Of a stretch of DNA of 12,732 nt, positions 6,048 to 12,732 are shown in pieces. Location of the stretch: the NCBI GenBank assembly GCA_023415725.1, contig JAEZJR010000325.1, positions 1 to 12,732 on the forward strand. Direction: 5' to 3'. Both the position numbers and the translations under genes were made by a program. The DNA comes from Acidobacteriota bacterium. Lineage in GTDB: Bacteria; Acidobacteriota; Blastocatellia; Pyrinomonadales; Pyrinomonadaceae. Position 1 is the first letter of the stretch. Every line of letters begins with the position of its first letter. The notes below the pieces were generated by a model. The model saw only the letters and a program-made list of their open reading frames with translations, made no database searches and was not told where the DNA came from.

Positions 6048-7133
6048 TTGCGCAAGTACATCAAATTCATAGTTCTGTTCCTTTTTGCGGCCTTTCTTTT
6101 TTGGTTTTTCGGCCGCAGCCTCGACTGGGGCCTGGTCCGCCAAAGCTTGTCAAAGGCCGATCCGATCTATTTATCAATTTCGGTACTTATTATCTGTGTC
6201 GGCTATCTTTTCCGGGCGATTCGCTGGCAAGTGCTCCTCGAACCGATCACGGAGTCCAGCCTGAAGGAGTTATTCGCGACGACAACCGTCGGTTTTGCTG
6301 CGATCTTCCTAATAGGGAGAGCTGGAGAGATAGTTCGCCCGATGTGGCTCCCAATGCGCGACAGGCGCGTGCGGCCTTCATCCGCTTTGGTGACGCTCGG
6401 CCTGGAGCGCATCTTCGACCTCGCTGCGCTGGTCTGTTTCTTTGCGGTCAACCTTCTTTGGTTCCAGGCACCGCCAGGAAGGGAACGTGAGTTCGAATAC
6501 GTCGAGATCGCCGGCGTTGTGATGCTTGTGGGCGTCGTTGTGGGGTTCGTCGCACTGTTTGTTTACCAACGGCGTGCAGCGCAAGTTAACGGTTGGTTCG
6601 CTCGGATCTCGGACCAAAAGTTCGTGCCGCGACGCATCAGGCGAGTATTTCTCAGCGTTCTCGAAAAGTTGGCCGGAGCCCTTTCCATACTGACCGACTG
6701 GAAGGAAATGCTGCTCGTTTCGTTCTGGACGATCATGCTGTGGCTCGCGATAGCGATCCCCACCTGGCTAGTATTGTTGGCATTCAACATCCCGATCTCG
6801 TTTAGCGATTCGCTGTTCATCATGGGGTTCGCCTCTGTGAGTTCGGTCGTGCCAACGCCAGGCGGGGCCGCCGGAGCATTCCATACGGCCACGGCGGCAA
6901 GCTTATTATTTCTCAAGAATGACACGAGCCGCGAAGACGCCGCGGCGGTATCGATCGCGATGCATTTAGTGTATTTTGCTCCGGCGATAGTGTTCGGGCT
7001 TTACTACTTCCTGCACGGAGATATCAGCATCGAGCGGTTCCGTAGCCTCCTATCTAGTGAACACGCGGTTGAAGAGATCGAGTCCGAGGCCCCAGACCTC
7101 AATGGACAAGCGGTTGCGGAAAATGGACAATAG
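6048..7133 (+). CDS. YbhN/UPF0104-type integral membrane protein (LPG-synthase transmembrane domain family)
   Basis: This polytopic inner-membrane protein of 361 residues belongs to the family that resembles the flippase-like domain of MprF. Some members are implicated in moving or supplying lipids, but the substrate here is unknown. It has the family's marks: RAIRW at 56-60, GRAGEIVRP at 90-98, LERIFDL at 119-125 and VPTPGGAAGAF at 268-278. About seven or eight hydrophobic segments are visible, with a basic cytoplasmic loop at about 175-205. The C-terminal tail (about 325-361) is acidic. No lysyl-transferase domain is attached, so it is not a complete MprF. The start is TTG at 6048: an in-frame stop at 6033 blocks anything longer and no ATG lies nearby. 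The Shine-Dalgarno sequence is weak (GAAAAG). It is transcribed divergently from the sigma factor, a setting that suggests a role in the cell envelope. Confidence 0.87.
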   Translation: MRKYIKFIVLFLFAAFLFWFFGRSLDWGLVRQSLSKADPIYLSISVLIICVGYLFRAIRWQVLLEPITESSLKELFATTTVGFAAIFLIGRAGEIVRPMWLPMRDRRVRPSSALVTLGLERIFDLAALVCFFAVNLLWFQAPPGREREFEYVEIAGVVMLVGVVVGFVALFVYQRRAAQVNGWFARISDQKFVPRRIRRVFLSVLEKLAGALSILTDWKEMLLVSFWTIMLWLAIAIPTWLVLLAFNIPISFSDSLFIMGFASVSSVVPTPGGAAGAFHTATAASLLFLKNDTSREDAAAVSIAMHLVYFAPAIVFGLYYFLHGDISIERFRSLLSSEHAVEEIESEAPDLNGQAVAENGQ

Positions 7134-7137
7134 GGGC

Positions 7138-7160
7138 GTTCGCCGGTTAACCCGGCGAAC
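7138..7160 (+). other. GC-rich hairpin directly after the YbhN-like gene
   Basis: GTTCGCCGG (7138-7146) and CCGGCGAAC (7152-7160) form a perfect 9-bp stem with a 5-nt loop, starting 5 nt after the stop codon. No T-tract follows, so it is not a canonical intrinsic terminator. It may stabilise the 3' end of the mRNA or pause the polymerase before nrdR. Confidence 0.6.
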
Positions 7161-7193
7161 CGAAGTCAGCCCTTACGATATCTAGCCGAACCT

Positions 7194-7688
7194 ATGCGCT
7201 GCCCATATTGCGGACATCTAGAGGATAAGGTCGTCGATTCGCGCGAAGCCAAGGACGGAGACGCGATCAGGCGCCGCCGCGAGTGCTTGGATTGCGGGCG
7301 TCGCTTCACCTCATACGAAAGGATCGACGAGATCCCTTACATGGTTGTTAAAAAAGACGGCCGTCGGGAAACATTCGACCGAAACAAGATAATGTCCGGC
7401 CTCATGCGGGCCTGCGAAAAGCGGCCCATATCGACCGCGCAGCTCGAATCGATCGTTGATGAGGTAGAAAAAGAGGTCCAGGATTCGCTCGATCGTGAAG
7501 TTAGCACCAGCGAGATCGGTAAGATAATTATGAGACGGCTAAAGTCACTGGATAAAGTCGCCTATGTGAGATTTGCTTCGGTCTATCTTGAATTTGAAGA
7601 CGTATCTGCTTTCATGACGGAACTCAAAGCTCTCGTTGATTCCCGTTCCCGAACCGTCCCTGCCTTAAAGAAGAAGAAAAAGAAGTAG
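7194..7688 (+). CDS. nrdR: Transcriptional repressor NrdR of ribonucleotide reductase genes
   Basis: NrdR senses ATP/dATP and represses ribonucleotide reductase genes by binding paired NrdR boxes. The 164-residue protein has the N-terminal zinc ribbon (Cys3, Cys6, Cys31, Cys34, with the basic IRRRRECLDCGRRF stretch between and around them). An ATP-cone domain runs from about 46 to 136, starting with the VVKKDGRRETFDRNKI signature. Its length is slightly above the usual 150-160 because of a C-terminal tail ending in six lysines. The start is ATG, and no good Shine-Dalgarno sequence is visible in the 15 nt before it. No ribonucleotide reductase gene or NrdR box is seen in the window, so it acts elsewhere. 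It sits 60 nt after the YbhN-like gene and 61 nt before lon, and may be cotranscribed with lon. Confidence 0.97.
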   Translation: MRCPYCGHLEDKVVDSREAKDGDAIRRRRECLDCGRRFTSYERIDEIPYMVVKKDGRRETFDRNKIMSGLMRACEKRPISTAQLESIVDEVEKEVQDSLDREVSTSEIGKIIMRRLKSLDKVAYVRFASVYLEFEDVSAFMTELKALVDSRSRTVPALKKKKKK

Positions 7689-7749
7689 CACCTGCCGCTC
7701 GAACACCGAGCATTGCTCAATCTAATTCAAAATCCTAAAATCGGACTTA

Positions 7750-10170
7750 ATGTCTGATTTTGAAGAATTCTCTGTCGCGTTGGCGGATGCCGATGCGGTC
7801 GAACCGATGATGCAGATCCCACCGGACCTGCCGGCGCTTCCGCTTCGGGATATCGTCATTTACCCATTCATGATCGTTCCGCTGTTCGTTTCGCGGGATA
7901 AATCCATAAAAGCGGTAGAGGAAGCGCTGAAGGACAACCGAATGATCGTCCTCGTTTCGCAGAAGGATCTTAATAAAGAGGATCCCGCCCGCGACGACGT
8001 GTTTGATACTGGAACCGTGGCGATCATCATGCGGATGCTCAAGTTGCCCGATGGGCGAATAAGGATCCTCATCCAGGGACTTTCGCGCTGCAAGATCGAC
8101 GGGATAGATTCCACAGGCGACCACGTCAGAGCGTCAATCACGCCGATCTCTGAACCTCTTGCCCCTGAAAACTCTCTGGAAGTAGAGGCTCTCGTCCGAA
8201 ATGTTCGCGGGCTGATGGAACGTGCCGCGAGTCTTGGAAAGAATATTTCGCCGGAGGTGCTGGCGATCATCGCGAACCTGGACGACGCAGGTCGTCTTGC
8301 GGATCTCTGCGCGTCGAATCTCGATCTGCGGGTCGAAGATGCTCAAAGTGTCCTGGACATAGTCGACCCGGTACCCAGACTTCGAAAGGTCAATGACCTC
8401 CTCAACAAGGAGATAGAAGTCCTCACCGTACAGCAAGAGATCAACACCCAGGCACGGGCGGACATTGATCGATCACAGCGGGAATTCTTTCTGCGCCAGC
8501 AACTAAAAGCGATCCAGTCAGAACTTGGAGAAGGGAACGAACTCTTCGAGGAGATCGAGCAATACCGTGATAAAGTACTCCGCTCCAAGATGCCTGAGGC
8601 CGCCGAAGAGGAAGCCCTCCGACAGTTGAAGAAATTGGAGCGGATGCACCCGGACACCGCCGAGACAGCAACCCTGCGCAATTGGCTTGACATAATGACC
8701 GACCTGCCATGGGCGGTCGCTTCCGAGGACAATCTCAATATCAAAAAGGCTGAGAAGATCCTGGACGAAGATCATTATGGTCTCGAGCGTGTTAAAGAGC
8801 GGATCGTTGAGGCATTAGCGGTCCGGAAGCTAATGGAGAAGCCTAAAGGCTCGATCCTATGCCTCGTTGGGCCTCCAGGAGTGGGCAAGACCTCACTGGG
8901 ACGTTCGGTCGCACGGGCCGTAAATAGGAAGTTCGTTCGCCTTTCGCTTGGCGGTCTTCATGACGAAGCGGAAATACGAGGGCACCGACGCACCTATGTC
9001 GGAGCGATGCCTGGACGCATCATACAGGCAGTGCAGCAGGCCGGGACCAACAATCCGCTCATCATGCTCGACGAGATCGATAAGGTAGGAGCCGACTTCC
9101 GCGGCGACCCGAGTTCGGCGTTGCTCGAGGTGCTCGATCCCGAGCAGAACTTCGCGTTCCGAGATAACTATCTCGGGGTCACGTTCGACCTTTCGAATGT
9201 GATGTTCATGACCACGGCAAATGTCCTCGACACCATCCAACCGGCGCTTCGTGACCGTATGGAGATCATCCAGCTTTCGGGCTACACGGAAGAGGAAAAG
9301 CTGGAAATCTGTCGGCGCCACCTGGTGCCCAAGCAGATTGAAGAAAACGGCCTGGAGAAGGACGACGTGCGTTTCGATCGAAAGGCACTGGCGAAGATAA
9401 TTACGGAATATACACAGGAAGCGGGGCTGCGACACCTGGAACGCGAGATAGGCCGCGTTTGCCGAAAGGTCGCCAGGCGGAAGGCGGAGCTCGAGGACAA
9501 ATTCAAGCCTATTAAGATCACAGCGGATAACCTTAAGGATTTCCTGCGAAATCCGAAGGTCTTCAGCTCGACGGCATTGAAGAAAGATGAGATCGGAACC
9601 GTAACCGGCCTTGCTTGGACAGCCGTCGGCGGCGACATCCTTTTCATCGAGGCGATAAAGACCCGAGGGAAGGGGAAACTCCTGCTGACCGGCCAACTGG
9701 GCGACGTGATGCAGGAATCCGCTCAGGCGGCGTTCTCTTTCGCTAAGGCTCGCTTCAAGGAGCTCGGAATCGATGAAGGCGTACTGGACGAATATGACAT
9801 CCACATCCACCTGCCTGAAGGCGCGATACCGAAGGACGGGCCAAGCGCGGGAATAACGATGGCGACAGCCCTCGTCTCTGTGCTTGCCCAGCGTCCGGTT
9901 CGAAAGGATGTGGCTATGACCGGGGAGATCACATTAAGGGGCAACGTGCTTCCGATAGGCGGTGTCAAAGAGAAACTATTGGCGGCGCGCCGGGTGAAGA
10001 TCAAGACCGTGATTCTTCCGGAGCCCAACCGACGCGACCTGGAGGATCTTCCGAAAGAGGTGGTCGAGGACCTCAAATTCGTGTTCGTCGACCACGTGCG
10101 ACAGGTATTCGACGCCGCACTTTTAGAGCCGAGAAAGGCAGCGAAAGCGTCTGCTGGAAAACGTTCCTGA
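7750..10170 (+). CDS. lon: ATP-dependent Lon protease (LonA type)
   Basis: This cytoplasmic hexameric AAA+ protease degrades misfolded and regulatory proteins. The 806-residue protein has the full LonA layout. The N-terminal substrate-binding domain is at about 27-215 (LPALPLRDIVIYP at 27-39) and a coiled-coil helical region at about 216-330. The AAA+ module has Walker A GPPGVGKT at 374-381 and Walker B LIMLDEID at 437-444. The protease domain is at about 605-790. The catalytic dyad is Ser699 in PKDGPSAG and Lys742 in GGVKEK, spaced 43 residues apart as in E. coli Lon (Ser679/Lys722). The C-terminus ends in a short Lys/Ala/Ser-rich tail. The chosen ATG has no strong Shine-Dalgarno sequence. 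Met20/Met21 are alternative starts that would still keep the whole N domain. No obvious heat-shock promoter is seen in the 61-nt gap after nrdR. Confidence 0.98.
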   Translation: MSDFEEFSVALADADAVEPMMQIPPDLPALPLRDIVIYPFMIVPLFVSRDKSIKAVEEALKDNRMIVLVSQKDLNKEDPARDDVFDTGTVAIIMRMLKLPDGRIRILIQGLSRCKIDGIDSTGDHVRASITPISEPLAPENSLEVEALVRNVRGLMERAASLGKNISPEVLAIIANLDDAGRLADLCASNLDLRVEDAQSVLDIVDPVPRLRKVNDLLNKEIEVLTVQQEINTQARADIDRSQREFFLRQQLKAIQSELGEGNELFEEIEQYRDKVLRSKMPEAAEEEALRQLKKLERMHPDTAETATLRNWLDIMTDLPWAVASEDNLNIKKAEKILDEDHYGLERVKERIVEALAVRKLMEKPKGSILCLVGPPGVGKTSLGRSVARAVNRKFVRLSLGGLHDEAEIRGHRRTYVGAMPGRIIQAVQQAGTNNPLIMLDEIDKVGADFRGDPSSALLEVLDPEQNFAFRDNYLGVTFDLSNVMFMTTANVLDTIQPALRDRMEIIQLSGYTEEEKLEICRRHLVPKQIEENGLEKDDVRFDRKALAKIITEYTQEAGLRHLEREIGRVCRKVARRKAELEDKFKPIKITADNLKDFLRNPKVFSSTALKKDEIGTVTGLAWTAVGGDILFIEAIKTRGKGKLLLTGQLGDVMQESAQAAFSFAKARFKELGIDEGVLDEYDIHIHLPEGAIPKDGPSAGITMATALVSVLAQRPVRKDVAMTGEITLRGNVLPIGGVKEKLLAARRVKIKTVILPEPNRRDLEDLPKEVVEDLKFVFVDHVRQVFDAALLEPRKAAKASAGKRS

Positions 10171-10247
10171 ATCGGGAAATCGTTGACCCTGTAGGCCTTG
10201 TATGCTACGTTTACGATGGCTTTTACTGTTTTTATGTAACGCCTAGA

Positions 10248-10273
10248 GGAACTTTTCACCTGAAAAGTCGTTA
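10248..10273 (+). promoter_or_regulatory. ECF-type promoter of the lytic transglycosylase gene
   Basis: GGAACTT (10248-10254) is followed after 13 nt by TCGTTA (10268-10273). The -35 box is identical to that of the sigma factor's own predicted promoter, and the -10 differs by one base. Transcription would begin near 10280, about 78 nt before the ATG at 10358. This is the basis for proposing that the sigma factor of this window controls the gene. Confidence 0.62.
10251..10268. repeat. 8-bp inverted repeat lying within the ECF promoter
   Basis: ACTTTTCA (10251-10258) and TGAAAAGT (10261-10268) are perfect inverted repeats 2 nt apart. They overlap the 3' half of the -35 box and fill the spacer up to the -10 box. 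A protein bound here would block the promoter. It is unlikely to be a terminator for lon, because it lies about 80 nt after the lon stop and has no T-tract. Confidence 0.45.
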
Positions 10274-10357
10274 CACACCCAAGGTAGTTTGTAGAAAAAT
10301 TTATAGACAGCTTGCCGCTTTCCGGCGGGTATGCCTTGGATCGGTACTATAAGTTCA

Positions 10358-12136
10358 ATGAGATCAATCAAATACAGGTTTATCACCGGTGCATTTGTGC
10401 TTTTGTGCTCTGCCGTCGTGTCTTTCGGACAGACGGCCGAAGTGCTCAGCGCCCAGGCCCAGGTGAATAAAGTGCTTGAGGAGTCGGGCCGCTACTTCAA
10501 GGAAGGGATGGAGGCTCTCAAAGCGAACCGCCGATCGGATTCGGGGGAAAAATTCGACCGTTCCGTCGAGGCGTTTTTGCTTTCCACGATCAACATCCAG
10601 CGGGACCAAAAGCTGCAAACTTGTTATTCGCAATTGATCGAAACCGTTTACCGCATCGAGTACCCCACGGACGCTCAGGCCCCGCAGATCCGGCCGCTGG
10701 CAGCCACTTGTAGTTGGAAATGGAACGAGTCAGAACTAAAGCTCGCCGATGACGTCGCCCTGCTTATCAAACCGGCAAAGAAGGGAACCACCGCGGATGC
10801 GGCCACACTTGCATCGATCGCTCCCGGGGCCGCCGACCCGAGTCAGTTCGTCGGTTTCAACAGCCAGACGTTTGAGCCTTCGCCGCTCGACGAACTCTCG
10901 AAGCTGGAACTCACCCCGGAAGAGCAGCAGATCGACAACAATCCAGTCGCCCAGCAGCAATATCAATACATTCAATACGCGGTGGCCAATCGTTCACTTG
11001 GATTCTCATTCCAGGTGCATCCGATGATCCAGCAGTTCATTAACTACTACCGCGGCCGCGGTCGTACGACCATGGAAGTAGGGCTTTACCGGTCCGGGAT
11101 GTTCATGTCCATGGCCCGCAGGGTCTTCCGCGAGGAGGGGATCCCAGAGAACGTCGCGTGGTTAGGACAGGTTGAGAGTGCCTGGAAACCGACTGCGATG
11201 TCCTGGGCGGCAGCATCTGGATTGTGGCAGTTCATTCCAGGCACGGGTTCGCGCTTTGGCCTTCGCCGTACCGCTCATGTGGACGAACGCAATAGCTTCG
11301 ATGAGGCGACCCGCGCGTCTGCACGTTACCTGAAGTTCCTTTATAACCGATACGGGAACTGGGAACTCGCTATCGCCGCCTATAACTGCGGCGAGGGGAA
11401 TGTTGACCGAGCGATCCGCCGTGCAGGCGTCGCGAACTTCTGGGCCGCGTATCAATATTTGCCGCGTGAAACCCGCAATTACGTACCGAATATTCTCGCG
11501 ACGATCTTGATCGCGAACAATCCTGGTCAGTACGGGTTTGCCCATATTCGTCCGGCAGCACCGCTTCGGTACGATCGTATTCGTGTGCCGGCGTCGACGA
11601 ATCTGAGCATTATCGCACAGGCTGCCGATACGACGACTCAGTACATCCGGTATCTGAATCCCCACCTTCGTTCCAATACCACCCCGCCCGAGCCCTATAT
11701 CGTCAACGTGCCGGACGGAAAGGCAGACGAAGTCGTAGCCGTGTTCAAACGGCTGCCCGCGAGCAAGGTGAACACAACGAACCTTGCAAAATCTGTGCAG
11801 GGCGAAACCTGGCAGACCATTGCGAATCGAACCGGGGTCAGCATCGCGGATTTGATGGCCGCTAACCCGGGGATGAAGGAACCAAAGGGCAAGGTATTTG
11901 TGCCAATGGCCACCGGAAATCGCGTAGCTGCGACAACCTATTCACGCCCGACCACTACGTCCGCGGCTCCCCAGGTTGCGAGCAACGTGAAAGTGGTTAA
12001 GGCTCAGGCTGGCGACACTGTTGCGAAGCTTGCGACGCGTCACAATGCGGATCCTACCGAGGTCGCGAAGTATAATGGCCTCCTGCCTAATTCCGTGCTT
12101 GGTGCGGGTCGGGAGATCAAGATCCCGAGCAAATAG
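10358..12136 (+). CDS. Exported MltD-like lytic transglycosylase with LysM repeats
   Basis: This periplasmic enzyme is predicted to cleave peptidoglycan glycan strands, forming 1,6-anhydroMurNAc ends. I chose the ATG at 10358 (592 residues) because it starts a clean signal peptide (about 1-24, ending near VVSFG-Q). An ATG at 10331 would add nine residues in front of it. An N-terminal region of about 200 residues has no recognised domain and is rich in Gln, Ala and Tyr. The SLT domain follows (about 255-385): catalytic Glu273 in QVESAWKP, the ASGLWQFIPGTG motif at about 286-297, and AIAAYNCGEGNVDRA at about 338-352. Next come a segment resembling a diverged LysM (about 410-465) and two clearer LysM repeats (about 478-516 and 547-591) for binding peptidoglycan. 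E. coli MltD is about 450 residues, so this one is longer at the N-terminus. It has its own ECF-type promoter. Confidence 0.93.
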   Translation: MRSIKYRFITGAFVLLCSAVVSFGQTAEVLSAQAQVNKVLEESGRYFKEGMEALKANRRSDSGEKFDRSVEAFLLSTINIQRDQKLQTCYSQLIETVYRIEYPTDAQAPQIRPLAATCSWKWNESELKLADDVALLIKPAKKGTTADAATLASIAPGAADPSQFVGFNSQTFEPSPLDELSKLELTPEEQQIDNNPVAQQQYQYIQYAVANRSLGFSFQVHPMIQQFINYYRGRGRTTMEVGLYRSGMFMSMARRVFREEGIPENVAWLGQVESAWKPTAMSWAAASGLWQFIPGTGSRFGLRRTAHVDERNSFDEATRASARYLKFLYNRYGNWELAIAAYNCGEGNVDRAIRRAGVANFWAAYQYLPRETRNYVPNILATILIANNPGQYGFAHIRPAAPLRYDRIRVPASTNLSIIAQAADTTTQYIRYLNPHLRSNTTPPEPYIVNVPDGKADEVVAVFKRLPASKVNTTNLAKSVQGETWQTIANRTGVSIADLMAANPGMKEPKGKVFVPMATGNRVAATTYSRPTTTSAAPQVASNVKVVKAQAGDTVAKLATRHNADPTEVAKYNGLLPNSVLGAGREIKIPSK

Positions 12137-12141
12137 GTTTA

Positions 12142-12233
12142 ATCTGGGATCGATGTAATAATTTGGGCGGTCCCTGCCGCGACCGCCACGGCCCAAATTG
12201 TTGATGAAGCTTTGGATCACGAAGAACCCAGAT
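12142..12233 (+). ncRNA. Possible structured RNA element after the lytic transglycosylase gene
   Basis: ATCTGGG (12142-12148) can pair with CCCAGAT (12227-12233), closing a loop around the strong hairpin at 12160-12199. A weaker helix (TGAT 12202-12205 with ATCA 12216-12219) may lie beside it. That would make a three-way junction of about 92 nt. It could be a 3' UTR structure, a small RNA or chance pairing. No known RNA family is recognised. Confidence 0.22.
12160..12199 (+). terminator. Strong hairpin, probable transcription end of the lytic transglycosylase gene
   Basis: AATTTGGGC (12160-12168) pairs perfectly with GCCCAAATT (12191-12199). Inside it GGTC (12169-12172) pairs with GACC (12181-12184), leaving an 8-nt loop and a 6-nt bulge. 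It lies 24 nt after the stop codon. The T-tract expected of an intrinsic terminator is missing, so it may instead protect the 3' end or act with Rho. Confidence 0.5.
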
Positions 12234-12413
12234 GTCTGACGGACTCGTCGAGGGCTGATTATTTTGGAGAATGCCAATCGGCGCCGTCGTAGGAGATTAA
12301 TAATAGGCCATAGGAAGGTCATGCTCATCTACACCTCAAATTGATCTCGAAATACTTAAATAATGTAGTGTTCCAAGAAAATCTAGAGGTCGTGGACTCG
12401 TCTAACTTTGCGC

Positions 12414-12442
12414 TTGACATTTGCCCCAACTGTAACTATAGT
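12414..12442 (+). promoter_or_regulatory. Near-consensus sigma-70 promoter of the Rrf2-family gene
   Basis: TTGACA (12414-12419) and TATAGT (12437-12442) are spaced by 17 nt. The -35 is the full consensus and the -10 has five of six consensus bases. Transcription should start at about 12448-12450, only 3-5 nt before the ATG at 12453, so the mRNA would be nearly leaderless. Confidence 0.85.
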
Positions 12443-12452
12443 GGTTACAGTT
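12428..12452. promoter_or_regulatory. Operator: perfect 9-bp inverted repeat across the -10 box of the Rrf2 gene
   Basis: AACTGTAAC (12428-12436) and GTTACAGTT (12444-12452) are perfect inverted repeats separated by the 7 nt that include the -10 box. The right arm ends at the base before the ATG. Rrf2 proteins are dimeric repressors that often control their own genes, and this is the natural candidate site. Confidence 0.8.
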
Positions 12453-12732
12453 ATGGCGGCTAACAGTCAATTCTCAATGGCGGTGCATGTGCTGTCGATG
12501 CTTGCGAAGTCGAAGGATGAAAATCTGAAATCCGACTACATCGCGAAGAGCGTCAACACGAATCCGGTCGTGATCCGCCGACTTCTGAGCGACCTTAGTC
12601 AAGCAAAACTGGTTATTTCCCAGACGGGAGCCAATGGTGGGACTCGCCTCTCTCGCTGCCCTAATGAGATCGATCTATCGGAGGTCTACCGGGCAGTGAA
12701 TTGCGGGCAGGTATTCTCGCTTCACGCTAAGG
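12453..12732 (+). CDS. Rrf2-family transcriptional regulator (N-terminal part, runs off the right edge)
   Basis: The first 93 residues of an Rrf2-family winged-helix repressor are present; full-length members have about 130-160. The helix-turn-helix region spans about residues 25-55, with the family motif NTNPVVIRRLLSDLSQAKLV (36-54). The wing is at about 57-67 (TGANGGTRLS), followed by the I(D/T)LxEVYRAV helix at about 73-82. The sequence looks like the YwnA-type branch more than IscR or NsrR. Cys69 and Cys84 are seen, but whether the three-cysteine Fe-S site of IscR is present cannot be judged because the deciding region lies at or beyond the edge. The ATG directly follows the inverted-repeat operator, and no Shine-Dalgarno sequence is needed if the message is leaderless. 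The regulated partner gene, if any, is probably downstream, outside the window. Confidence 0.9.
   Translation, partial: MAANSQFSMAVHVLSMLAKSKDENLKSDYIAKSVNTNPVVIRRLLSDLSQAKLVISQTGANGGTRLSRCPNEIDLSEVYRAVNCGQVFSLHAK

Larger units (their letters stand above)
12137..12413. other. Non-coding gap between the lytic transglycosylase and the Rrf2 gene
   Basis: Together with the promoter that follows, this gap is over 300 nt long. The first 100 nt hold strong secondary structure (see the entries at 12142-12233 and 12160-12199). From about 12240 to 12413 I see no convincing reading frame, tRNA, promoter or large repeat. The 9-mer GGACTCGTC occurs twice (12241-12249 and 12394-12402). The second half is AT-rich. 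Confidence 0.5.

Noticed and set aside
5895..6143. Minus-strand frame with a Lys- and Ala-rich start resembling a histone-like tail
   Set aside because: It overlaps the start of the YbhN-like gene and the sigma promoter. The Lys-rich stretch is the antisense of Phe-rich membrane helix codons.
7670..7688. A/G-rich run encoding the terminal lysines of NrdR, considered as a slippage or frameshift site
   Set aside because: It lies at the very end of the gene, followed at once by the stop. No conserved alternative frame or slippery heptamer context is visible.
8893..9810. Long open frame of about 305 codons on the minus strand inside lon
   Set aside because: It is fully antisense to the conserved AAA+ and protease domains of Lon. 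Its translation has no recognisable domain, and the length is explained by codon bias of the gene on the other strand.
12241..12402. Direct repeat GGACTCGTC at 12241-12249 and 12394-12402
   Set aside because: Nine bases, only two copies and no flanking similarity. There is no integrase, no attachment-site context and no array, so chance is enough.

Overview
The window looks like a stretch of bacterial chromosome with moderate-to-high GC. The mix of an S46 dipeptidyl-peptidase, an ECF sigma factor with a zinc-finger anti-sigma factor, NrdR, Lon and a large SLT/LysM lytic transglycosylase would fit an Acidobacteriota lineage such as Blastocatellia. That placement is inferred from gene content only. 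There are no rRNA or tRNA genes, insertion sequences or CRISPR arrays. All the coding frames are intact.

Left half (1-5829, all minus strand). An exported S46 peptidase runs off the left edge, with its catalytic residues in place. Upstream of it come a membrane-anchored M23 peptidase with its own terminator, and then a four-gene stress-type cluster. In transcription order that cluster is ECF sigma factor, membrane anti-sigma factor with two zf-HC2 zinc fingers, B-box-like zinc-finger multi-pass membrane protein, and a 70-residue two-helix membrane protein. A hairpin terminator closes the cluster.

Right half (6048-12732, all plus strand). Divergent from the sigma factor lie a YbhN/LPG-synthase-type integral membrane protein, nrdR, lon, an SLT/LysM lytic transglycosylase and the start of an Rrf2-family repressor.

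The most interesting signal is regulatory. The sigma gene is preceded by a textbook ECF promoter (GGAACTT, 14 nt, TCGTAA). Nearly the same motif (GGAACTT, 13 nt, TCGTTA) lies before the lytic transglycosylase gene, 4.3 kb away and on the other strand. This suggests that the local sigma factor autoregulates and controls peptidoglycan remodelling. At the right edge, the Rrf2 gene has a near-consensus sigma-70 promoter. A perfect 9-bp inverted repeat covers its -10 element and ends against the start codon, which implies tight self-repression and an almost leaderless mRNA. The S46 gene has a perfect 16-bp palindrome in its predicted 5' leader.
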